A stretch of DNA of 64,000 nt, taken from the NCBI GenBank assembly GCA_903813345.2, contig CAIIXF020000012.1:31500501-31564500 (forward strand), in the 5' to 3' direction. Position numbers and translations under genes: made by a program. This DNA is from Owenia fusiformis (lineage: Eukaryota > Annelida > Polychaeta > Sabellida > Oweniidae). The notes below the pieces were generated by a model. It saw only the letters and a list, made by a program, of their open reading frames with translations, searched no databases and was not told the origin of the DNA. Positions 1-10,434 of this stretch are shown in pieces (the stretch's first letter is position 1; each line of letters begins with the position of its first letter).

Positions 1-914
1 TAAGTAGGTCAACGTAGGCTTCACAAGTTATATAAAGGATTCTGTAGGTTATCGCAAAAAATTAGACGATTCTTGTTTGAAATATGAATATTTTCTGAAC
101 GTGAACAATTACATAAACATTCATTATCTTCAGGAAAACTTTATTTTATGATAATGGAGTTAATCATACTTAATGATATTAAAGGAGCAATTGACCTTTC
201 AACATACCTTTTCAAAAATGTTGATTTAATTTTCACCAAAAATGCAACCTTTTATTATATTGTTGATGAATAATTAGAATGTGCTTTGAGATATGTTATA
301 TTTTCTAAAAGGAAGAGTGGATTCCTTCAGTGACTTTAAAGATACTGAATTTGGATGATCAAAATGAGCTGACACCAATGAATCGCATGAGTTTTTTCAA
401 TGGGAAAATAACATGGGGACACACTAATATCGGGGGAACTCGGTTTTCCTTTCAAGAACTATTTGATACATCAAAATAAAGAATCGTAAAAGTGCATTAA
501 ACATTGTAAAAATGATTGCATTTTAGGTGAAAATAAGGTCAGCATCTTTGAAAAAGTGTGTTGATGCGTTGATTGCAAGCTATCTCCAAGTCTGATTGAC
601 TCTATTAGTTATTGTTTTATATACCTCATATGTATTCTAGATGCTCATTGGCTTGTTAAAGGTCACATGATAAGAAATAGATGAACCAATTCCCTAGAAA
701 GTCCTAAATCCCTGCTATCAGGGAAGATAAAATGTACTCATCATCAGTTAGGTCATCTGACCAGTCATTAGTACGTTTTATCTTCTCCGATAGCTGAGAT
801 TATAGGAGTTGATCGGCAAAATGCCAATACCTGTAAGCAAAAAATGTCCAAATGAAAGGACTTCTCATTTTGTTTTTGTTTACAGAGTAATGTACATATG
901 AGGTATATAATAAA

Positions 915-1087
915 ACAAATTGTGACTGCCACATTTTCGGGAAATAGTGTAAAACGTTTCCCCTCTGGAATATCTTGTCCACTGACATGTTCCCACGGGC
1001 TGCAGCCTCGGGAACTTGTCAGTGGACAGGACATTCCCTCTGGAAAAATAGTTTACACGATTTTCCTCAATGGCAGTCACTATTTGT
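915..1087. mobile_element. foldback (MITE-like) element, ~170 bp
   Basis: The two ends are inverted copies of each other: ACAAA plus GTGACTGCCA on the left and TGGCAGTCAC plus TTTGT on the right. The complementarity continues inward with a few mismatches (TCCACTGACA against TGTCAGTGGA) nearly to the centre near 1000, where the loop holds GGGCTGCAGCC. Almost the whole element can fold into one hairpin. There is no coding capacity. This fits a non-autonomous foldback element; family unknown. Confidence 0.65.
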
Positions 1088-1365
1088 ATAATATAATTTT
1101 CCTTGAGATAATGAATGGATCTAAAGGATATACCTATCTTCATGGTCAGAATATAGTCATAATCCAAGATATAACTGTCTGAACGTGTTTGCGATAAACT
1201 AAATGAACCTTTAAGCATTAAGATATGTTGCATTTATAACTCAAATAGGCATTGTCAAGTACTCCAAGGAGGAAATAGAGGAGATAAAATGTTTTGAAAC
1301 TAGATGTAATTATGAAGAGGAACAGTATTGTTTGTTGTACGTCAATATTAGTCTATCCCTAGAAC

Positions 1366-1946
1366 AATTCAAAAGGTCTATGTGCAGTATGGCAAGTGAT
1401 CTTAGACGGTCTTATCTTACGCCATGCGTTATACTTTCTGGCCATAAATATAGTGTTTTTTATTTAAAAAATGTTTTCTTTCAAGTGAAGTCCCCATGAT
1501 AGTAAAAATCAATCCAACTCTCTGAAAATGACCTTGGCACTCTTTGAAAAATGTTAGGCTTGGATCATGTTTTTCTCAATTTAAACATATCGAACGTTTC
1601 TTATACACTACATTTATCAATATTCGCAAAGGAGATGTGTATTAGAATGCGTTAAAGATAAAAACCGAAAATCCCATGTCACCTTCCCATAGGGAAAACT
1701 CGTGCCATATATTGTTTTCAGCATTATTTTGTTCATCAAAAATTGATATCTTCAAAACTAAATTAATGTTGACATTGGGTCTCTATTCATAATTTTGTGA
1801 ATTGTTCGATTGATGTTTTCATCATCATGGGCACTTCACTTGAGAGAAACATATTGTTTAAATAAAAATCACTGTATTTATGCCCAGAAAATACTCATGG
1901 TGAAAGATATGACTGTCTAAAATAACTTGCACATAAACCTTTAATA
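1366..1946. mobile_element. foldback element, ~580 bp
   Basis: A left arm at about 1366-1500 is matched, inverted and with scattered differences, by a right arm at about 1822-1946. Landmarks are GGTCTATGTGCA (left) against TGCACATAAACC (right), CTTTCTGGCCATAAATA against TATTTATGCCCAGAAAA, and CAAGTGAAGTCCCCATGAT against ATCATGGGCACTTCACTTG. The ~320-bp spacer has no open frame. A sequence resembling the right end recurs near 1130-1215, suggesting the family is dispersed. Confidence 0.6.
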
Positions 1947-2340
1947 TTGTAAAGCAAAACACAATAATTACAAAACAAACATATCTATATAAACAAATGA
2001 TTGATATACTGAATGTAAAATTACACTGTCATGAACTGTCGGAACACAGTTTAGAGTGAATTTGATTTCATTTGATCTAAACAATGTCACAAACCAACCA
2101 TTATTTTAGCAAACGACTTAAAAAGAGGTCCACTATGAGGAGAAACATTTATGTACAGTTAATAAAATTTGACTGGTCAATGAATATTATTAAATGATTC
2201 GTGGACAAAAAGCAGTAACAAAACTTAAGAGTTGTGTCAACATGGCAGTTTTCATAACTATAGCATAATTACTTTGGTATGTCGGTTTTAATAAATCAGG
2301 TTAACACATATCAAACATAACCTTGCGATAGTACTGTATA

Positions 2341-4045
2341 TCATAAATTACATTTGAAATTATCTCGTATATATAATAAGATCCCTTCGATGACTTCGTT
2401 ATTATTGAGTCGTTCTCTTTCTTCGTCCAAAGAGAACCTTAATGATGGATCGGGGACTATATCTGCAATTTCAGCGTCTCCTCCAGCAATCGCCGTCTTT
2501 AAGGCGTCGGGATTGCTCACTATTTTCTTCCTATTTACAAGAACAGTGTTTGTCTTGACCCAAACAATTTGAATGCCATGCTCCCTTGTCAAAGCATTTG
2601 CGTAATCTCGCCCTAGTTTTTTCTCAATAGATGGCCGAGATGTTCTTCCGTCGCCAACAACGATTATAAGATCTTTGTATTCATCGTCGTTTCGATCATT
2701 TGGTTCCTTGAAGAAAGCTTGATTTGCAAATTGAAATGCAAATCGTATCCTAGTTGTACATGCCTGATAGATTTTGTACGAATCTAGAAAACGGTGTAAA
2801 TTTTGATCTTTTTTATTTGCTGGGGGGAATCTCCAAACGTGTTCCCTGATGGCTTTCCTAGCAAATGGTACCACTCCAAACCATGCACCACTAGTCGTGT
2901 TTATAATGAGGCGTTCTGATAATTGGTCTATTAACAGAATTCCTTTAATTCTATCTTTTCTAGGAACAGAGCAGGAAAAATCAAGCATAAAGACGATATC
3001 CGCACAGACCTTAATTTGACCAGGATCTGAAATCAGATGAAACACATTGAACGTTATTAACATACGAATTAATTAATACCTCGGTCATCCGGCAAGTAGG
3101 CGAGTGGGAGATCGAGCCAAAAGGCCTTATTTGTTGACCTTAATTAAGATATCTTGCAACCGCATGAATTAAATCTGACTTGCATAATATGAATATATAG
3201 ATTTCAAAAATGACAATAATAAAATTTGAAGAATATTTCATATTTAGTACACTTGTTCAATGTTCTTGTTATCTTGTTTCATCGGTCTCTTCAAAACAAA
3301 TGATAACGACAGTACTGGCCATTTTACAAAACATGGTCAAAATGCCAAAACATACCAAAATCACCAAATATGAACCCCTAGAATTTTATAACTTGGGCTA
3401 TTTCAAAGATAATGTTTACACACTTACAACCACAGACGCAGCAGAGAGTTGAAACACGATATAAGAAAGAGAACTAGAGGCATTACACAAGATATGTTTG
3501 AGTTCAAGTTTGCCTCTCAAGGACCATGTTTTGTATAATGGTCATGAAATCGCAACCATTTAAAATAGATCGATGAAACTTATTGGAATAAAAGTACATC
3601 GAACAAGGTGCAAAATATGACTTAAAACCTATACTTGATGGCTGATTTATTACGATTTGTTACCTTTTTTGCTCAGGCTGTATTTGGAAACACGAGTATT
3701 TCCCTACCGATGAGAGAATACCCAATATTTTGTGAAGCGTTTTACATTTCTAAAATCCGTTGACCCCACGTGGCCCCAGGTCATTTTTTAATAATATCAG
3801 ATCATATACAAGTATGTATTATGGCTACATGTACACTAGGTATTTTCAGTTCTTAAGTGCTTACTATTGAAAGTTGTCCCATTGAATACATACGTTACAT
3901 ATTATATAATATACAGACAATGGGATTGAACAAACGGCACATAATACTTACGTCCATGGAGAAGCTGCCTCTTCTGTCGCCAGCTTTGCGTCATATCAGG
4001 TACAAATAAAATTACGACAAAAAGCGAATGCACGAATCTAGTCAT
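2341..4045 (-). CDS. secreted vWA-domain protein (short paralog), 2 exons
   Basis: Two exons join in frame: 4045-3952 and 3026-2341 (259 residues). Exon 1 encodes a signal peptide (MTRFVHSLFVVILFVPDMTQS) followed by RQKR-Q, a furin-type dibasic site. It ends at a strong donor (GTAAGT) in phase 1. Exon 2 follows a TTTCAG acceptor in the same phase and encodes a von Willebrand factor A domain. The metal-site motif is DFSCS (DxSxS), followed by a conserved Thr region (TTRIRFAF) and the distal VVGDGRTS with its Asp. vWA domains of this kind bind protein ligands through a metal ion, usually outside the cell. The vWA exon is about 80% identical by eye to the neighbouring gene (5251-8246), but the Thr-rich spacer and PAN exon are absent. 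A TATATATA string lies about 35 bp upstream of the ATG, and a minus-strand ATTAAA ~50 bp past the stop sits as in the paralog. The ligand and tissue are unknown. Confidence 0.8.
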
Positions 4046-4085
4046 CGTCAAAATTCGCAGTTTTTGCAGTCGGTACGTATATATA

Positions 4086-5250
4086 CAACGTGTTAAACGC
4101 ACTAGTACATTAAAACAGAGTTTTTATTTGATAAACACCTTGAAATTCATGCTCATTAATCACATTATGTCGTATAAATTGCAATTGGTATACATATCAC
4201 TTAATATTGCATATTTAACTTCATTTACATATTAAGCAAATGCAAAACCAACTCTATAAAAATGTCAAACAGAAAGTAATATGTCTACAATACTATAAGT
4301 TCGTTGTATAGCATTGTTTCTGATATTGCAGTTACTTAAGTCCAATCAATGTGTTATTATATGGAAATTAAATCAATAATTAATTATACGGTTAAGTCCC
4401 AACAAACTTTCATCTCATGTTTGTTTGTAAACTTTTAATCGGCCTTTTCTACTTAATTACAGAGAACAATCAAAATACATAAATGGCTTTTGATCTTAAA
4501 GAATGTTAAAATGGTTTGAAATGTGTACTTGGAAGATAGGAGGAGTTAAAATGTTGTTACTGAAGAATACCGATTTTATCTGTTTTGGGAGGATTTTGTT
4601 TTACTTTTTTGAATACCTTTTTTAAATCAATCAAAAATTCCTTTGTATAACTATAATATCGAGAGGTCTAAAACATGTTGTATATGCTATTTTTCCCAAC
4701 AAGGTTCGGTGAGACATTTTATTTTATTTCATTCTCAAGAATTTGGTAGAAAGGAGCAAAAACGATTGCACTAAAAAAACAAAAAGTGTTAACAAAAACA
4801 GTTATATAAAATATTTCTAAATAATTTTCGCATTAAATTGTTGTCAATCAGTCAACATTACATAAAATACCGTGTGTTTACAGAATGTTTTCAATGATTG
4901 GTTTAAGAGAAAAACATTGTTGAATTAAGTTCTCCATATCGATACCACTCCTTTATGACAAGGATAATTTCTACAGTACCACTCAGTAATTATAAGCTTA
5001 TATTATAAAATACATATATCTATGACATAATAGGAGTAAACATATTTATTAACCATTTAAATGCTAACCAAAACCCATTAAACTGATAAAATGTACAATA
5101 ATTACAAACATTAAAATGATAAATGTAGACTTGGGTGAACATGACCATGGTAGCTTTGTATATTAATAAATCAAACATATGTTCAAAGTTAATTGTTTAA
5201 TGTCGATTGTTATTCATCAGTCGACAATCATATCATATAGTGCTTTGATA
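4086..5250. other. intergenic spacer between the two vWA genes
   Basis: AT-rich sequence with no convincing exon on either strand. It separates the promoter of the short vWA gene from the 3' end of its longer paralog. A minus-strand ATTAAA at 5201-5196 is a possible poly(A) signal of the longer gene. No repeat element was recognised. Confidence 0.5.
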
Positions 5251-8246
5251 TTATTGGTTACAATTAAAATTATCTCGTATATACTCTAAGATTCCTTCGA
5301 CTGCGTCGTTATTATTAAGCCTTTCCCTTTCTTGGTCCAAAGAGAACCTTAAAGCAGGATTCGGAACTATATCTGCAATCTCAGTGTCTCCTAAAGCAAT
5401 AGCTGTCTCTAAACCAAATATTTTTTTCCTATTGACAAGAACGGTATTTGTCTTGACCCAAGCAATTTGAATCCCTTGCTCCCTTGTCAAGGCATTGGCA
5501 TAATCTATCGATAGTTTTTTCTCGATGGGCGGGCGCGGTGATGTTCTCCCGTCGCCAACGACGATTATAAGATCTTTGTATTCATCGTCGTTTCGATCAT
5601 TTGGTTCCTTGAAGAAACTTTCATTTGCAAATTGAAATGCAAATCGTATTCTAGTTCTACAAGGCTGACTGATATCATACAAATCTATAAAACTGTGAAG
5701 GCTTTGATCTTTTTTATTTGCCGGGGGAAATCTCCAAACTTGTTCCCTGATGACTTTCTTACTAAATGGTACCACTCCAAACCATGCACCGCCAGTCGTA
5801 TTAAGAATGAGTCGTTTTTCCAATTGGTCTATTAACTGAATACCCTTTAATCTATCCTTTCTTGGAACGGAGCAGGAAAAGTCAAGAACAAATACAATGT
5901 CTGCACACACCTTAATGGGTTCAGGATCTAAAATCAAATTAAAAAGGTTTTTAAGGATTTTTTAATTTACATACTTTTTGATATCGTGAAATGAAATTTA
6001 AATAGAATGAATTCAATCTACTCATATTAAATGAATAATTATAACTATTAATAAGTGTAACTACTTTACAGTTGTTCAAGCCTATTTATAAACTTCAAAA
6101 ACTTCGGAACTTTCAAAATTACTAAAACAATCATCCAATATATGAGTAAGTGATAAATTCTTATTTTTCATAGCAAGTAAGCTTAACAGTGTATTGATTA
6201 ATAAATAAAAAACTTTTCATGATCAGTAGATGGATATTCTGTATATTTGATGCCGGTTATCCTAACTCGATTAATAGCAAAAATACTTAATTTGTATGAC
6301 CATTTTTTAACATGTTTTAAAACTACCCAAAATAGAATGGGCAATAAACACATGGGTTCAAGCATTACCTGTTATAGCTCTATCTGCAAATATCCACTCC
6401 TTGCCATGATTACAAGGGTCACTTATGGGCTTCTCCCATGAATTTTGTTTTGAAAGATGACACACTTTAACCTCAGCATTGTATTCAATGGACCGGCATT
6501 CAAATCTGGTCTCCTTTATACATAGTTTCTTGCATAATCTTGTGCTTTTGATATCCTGTATAACACGGTCGTAGTAGTTCACTACGCATGGGTCAGGCAC
6601 ATCCATCCAGTTTTCATCTTCAAATTTTTCATCTTCAATTTAAGAAAAAGGTTGGTTTAAATAATATAAAGAAAAACAATATTAATGATTCTAAAATAAA
6701 CAACTGGATTGTCTTTTCGAAAACCACACTGGAAATAACAAAATTTTTAAAATAGGTTGAGTCAACTAAGACAATTTAAGACATCAGGCATTCAGGATGA
6801 TTTAGCAACTCTGAAACATCTGAAAGAAACATGACGGATACAGTATACTGCTTGGTGACCTTGGAGTGGATATTAATCTGCGCAAGATCGTCCATTCTTG
6901 TTTTTTGTTGACACGGCAGTGTGGTGTGTTGTTCTCGACTTCGTAAAGGAAATATTATCAAAGTTTTATCAAAGCTCATGAATAACATCCTCCGATCACA
7001 GGGCTTCAAAATCCAGAATATCTTTTTTTTTTTTTTTTTTTTTTATTTATTAAAATCATATAAACATATATACATATAAGTGATAATGACACCCTAGTGG
7101 GTGTATGTCTTATCACAAGCTAAAATATTTAAAAATGGCATATTGTTAGTTACAATATAATATTTCTGAAGAAGGAGGTACGTATTCTGGACACCTGCTT
7201 AGGAGGATGATGAATAAGAATGGGCGATTCTACCCAGGTACTCATGGGAACCTTTATGTTTGAATTGAAATTCCCCTAAATACATGATTGTATATTATTT
7301 CACAAGTTCCCAAACACAATTACCATGAATCGTAAATTACAATTTTTAATGTGAAATTTATTTCTCAGCGACATTTACGATCTTCAGGAAATATCTTTAT
7401 CCATCAATAACTATCAGTTTAATTGCAAAGGTCCGATGATTTATTGACTAATTCACTCCATCATTATTGATTTTAATGACCTTTATGTATGCATATACTG
7501 GACATCGGATTTGGCCAATTAATCATAGCGTTCTTTCCAACTAAGCTGGTTCAGGTTGGACATCTATTGGCTGATTGTTAGTTTTGCTTCAAGACTGTGT
7601 ACCCCAATGTACTTCTCCTGGGGGGAGTCACAGTCTTGAGAGTGTATATGTCAATGACATATGCTCATAATTGTTTGTGCATAGCCAGGCAGGAAACGGG
7701 CAAAATGTATTCGAACTATATTTTCGCCTTGCCTATTTGTAGTCCTGGCTACGCCCCTGATATAACTAAGTTAATCATACCTAACTATTTATATTGCAAA
7801 CAACAGGGAATGATAAGGGTCTACAGTCTCTTTATTCTTATTCATTTTTCAATTTTATGTTTTCTCTTGATTCGTCAATGTAAATTATGCGCTAAAATAG
7901 CATAGAAATGTGTAATTTTACCTGATGGTGTTTCCATCGTAGTTGTTGTAGTTGGCGTTGTTGTAGTTGGCGTTGTTGTTGTTGTTGTAATTGTTGTTGT
8001 TGGCGATGGCGTTGTGGTAGTGGAGGTCGTCGTTGTAGTTGTTGTCGCGAAAGATGGTAAAACTAGACAGTATTTTGTTCCACATTGATATGCGACCTTC
8101 CCCAGGAATTCCCCAACTTTTATACAATTGCCTAATTCTGAACATCCCTGTCTGAGGGCGGGTTGTCTTCTTACTCTTCCACCGTGTGTCATCTCCGACA
8201 CGAGAGACAGTGCGAAAAGGAACGACTGTATCAACCTAATCATCAT
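5251..8246 (-). CDS. secreted Thr-rich / PAN (apple) / vWA protein, 3 exons
   Basis: Three exons join in frame: 8246-7922, 6632-6369 and 5927-5251 (421 residues). All introns are phase 1, typical of shuffled extracellular modules. Exon 1 holds a signal peptide (MMIRLIQSFLFALSLVSEMT), a furin-type RVRR-Q site, a short Cys-containing segment and then a Thr-rich low-complexity run of about 45 residues that is probably O-glycosylated. Exon 2 encodes a PAN/apple-like module with paired cysteines (LCKKLC, FECRS, VCHLS, DPCNHG). Exon 3 encodes a vWA domain with the DFSCS metal motif, Thr region and VVGDGRTS. PAN and vWA domains both bind proteins or sugars, so an extracellular matrix, mucus or immune adhesion role is plausible but inferred. 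The gene is a tandem paralog of the short vWA gene just downstream. Exon 2 has a second in-phase acceptor 15 nt further in. A TATATA-type string lies ~85 bp upstream of the ATG. Confidence 0.82.
6776..7320. repeat. poly-T tract in intron 1, possible retroposed insertion
   Basis: Inside the first intron of the PAN/vWA gene lies an uninterrupted run of about 22 T at 7023-7044, followed by AT-rich sequence with ACATATATACATATA and a short inverted repeat (ACACCCTAGTGGGTGT). A long poly-T would be the poly-A tail of a retroposed copy inserted in minus orientation, whose body would then be 6776-7020. That body has a 77-codon open frame with no family I recognise. No target-site duplication could be confirmed, so this remains tentative. 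Confidence 0.3.
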
Positions 8247-8329
8247 GAGAATTTACCGGCCGTTTTAGCAATTGAAAATAGAAAAACTACTATACTCGAC
8301 TCAAAGAGGAATTAACCTCGTTATCTATA

Positions 8330-10250
8330 GTATATAATTACTCGTTTATGATTTGTCAACGTCCCTTGAGCTGTTTGCCTTATTAAGGCATATTTACCAT
8401 ATTAGGACATATTTTTACTTAATGGTGCAAATAGACAGCCTCGTTTACATAAATGTCTGCAAAGTTGTTGTCCAATATTAATAGAACTCATAGAATATGG
8501 TACGATTAAGCAATAATCCAAATGAACGTTTAGCGCAATTTTTACAACGGTTGTGGGCTGCAACTACAAATTGCACATCAGTATTTTCTTTTCATGTTTT
8601 AATGATTCATAAATTTACACAGGTAATTTACTAGTGACAAAAAGAGAGAAATGTTCTTACTCACGTAAAAAGGACAATTTATAACAGATCGAACACAATC
8701 GATAAATTCGTAAAATGAGCGAGCGAATGCACAAATCGCTAGGACAGTCTTTACTATTTATAAGAAAGAGTTTGCTGTAGCTTAGCGATACTTTGTTTTA
8801 CCCATAAATCGTCACTGGACCTTTAATAACTTCTTCTAGACGCAAATTCATGCATCTCACTTCCAAGATGGAAACTGGCTTTCAAACCTTTTCAAAGGAT
8901 TTAAAGTTAATTTACCTTTTGAAAAGATAAACCTCACCTACTTTTTCAAATCATACAATGGACGATTCTGTTCAAAGCAAATGCATACTCAGTTACCTAA
9001 GGGCAAGTAAGGCCAACTTATAATGAACAACATTAAAAATATTTGTGGAGGAAAAATAATCCATCGGCGTGTGTTTACAATATCTCTTCAGCAATTAAAT
9101 GAGGCCGTCGTGTTTCCAATTAATTCTATGTTTTAAGTCCTGTTATGAGAAAACAGGAAAAACAAAAATTAAAAAAATAAAGTTCATTCTTGGGTATTTC
9201 CCTGTTAGACGCCTTCAACTGAGCAAATGAAAGGGGCTTGGCAGCTTTGCTTTAGCTTGTAAAATTTGTAAATAAAGTAATATTTTTGTCTTTTAATAGA
9301 AACACTTAGTCTATTTATATTTTATGATCTTAGAAATATTACATCTCGTGTTGCAAATTTCATTTCAATGACAAATGATGAGATCTTACTGCGGACTTTC
9401 AGACTAGGTTTGCTAGTCCTTCAGAAGATTTTTTATTTTAAACGTTTTTCACGAAAAAACGACTGACAAATGAACAGAATGGATGACAACGAAGATAAGT
9501 TCATGAAAAGTTATGTTGACTTCTTCGTTGACAAGAATGGATGACAACGAAGATATAGGGCGCTTTCCAGTGCGAGTACGTTCATGAAACGTTATGTTGA
9601 CGTCTCCGTTGAACAGAATGGATGACATCGAGGATATAGGGCGCTTTCCAGTGCGAGTACGTTCATGAAAAGTTATGTTGACGTCTCTGTTGAACAGAAT
9701 GGATGACATCGAAGATATGGAGCGCTTTCCAGTGCGAGTACGTTCATGAAAAGTTATGTTGACGTCTCTGTTGAACAGAATGGATGACATCGAAGATATG
9801 GAACGCTTTCCAATGCGAGTACGTTCATGAAAAGTTATAATGACGTCTCCGTTCCAGTACAGGGACGCTTAACGTATATTTTACTCTGAATGACCTAATT
9901 GATATTGTTCCAGTTAATATGTATTCATTCTATTAATCAAGCTATTATCTACTTTGCTTTATTTTGCTTTGCTTTTGAACACAATCTCACGTTCAACAGA
10001 TTGTAGAAACATCAAAATGATATACAGGAATGACAAAATTGCAAACAACTTGCAATTGTATAGTTGACCTACCAATCTATTCCTTACAATCTCAGACATA
10101 ATATCGCAAAAATGATGCACGATATGTCATAAATTAGTGAAGTTGACAATGATGAACTAAAGACAAACGCCCACAAGTCTTAAAATAATATAGATGAACA
10201 CCTGAATAACAAAATCAAATGACCTCACGTTCAGTCGGCCTGGACCAAGT
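8330..10250. other. gene-free stretch with a minisatellite
   Basis: No supported gene. The upstream part (8330-9460) is unique-looking AT-rich sequence with a small hairpin near 9399-9415 (ACTAGG and CCTAGT-like arms). The remaining part holds the 81-bp minisatellite at 9470-9853, listed separately, and then AT-rich sequence up to the left end of the large foldback element. Confidence 0.5.
9470..9853. repeat. 81-bp minisatellite, about 4.5 copies
   Basis: The unit contains GAACAGAATGGATGACATCG, then CGCTTTCCAGTGCGAGTACG, TTCATGAAAAGTTATGTTG and ACGTCTCTGTT. It repeats every 81 bp from about 9470 to 9853, the first copy being shortened. Because 81 is divisible by three, the minus strand stays open through the array in one frame and reads as a 27-residue repeat. 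This is probably a by-product of the period rather than a gene, since no flanking exons or signals were found. Confidence 0.85.
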
Positions 10251-10434
10251 GTAAGAGTATATTAAAGCAATGGAAAGTTCCGGTAGTTAAGAAAATACAT
10301 CACCAAGAAAATGCATTTTCTAAAATTTTGGGGCTCCCAGAGGGTAAATTTAAATTTCACTTTTAGATTTTTATGAAACAAATTGCCTACATCATTATGT
10401 ATGTTGTAATATTATACATTACTTATACTGGATG

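Larger units (their letters stand above)
1..2340. other. gene-free stretch with two foldback elements
   Basis: I see no coding exon on either strand here. The only long open frames lie inside or beside an inverted repeat near 0.9-1.1 kb and read the same palindrome from both strands, so they are not genes. The stretch contains the two foldback elements listed separately (915-1087 and 1366-1946). Otherwise it is AT-rich unique-looking sequence. The 3' end of the vWA gene on the minus strand begins at its right edge, with a possible ATTAAA poly(A) signal (minus strand) at 2292-2287. Confidence 0.6.

Noticed and set aside
898-1233. Overlapping open frames on both strands near 1 kb
   Set aside because: They read the two arms of a palindromic foldback element; the same words appear in both strands' frames and there are no splice or start signals.
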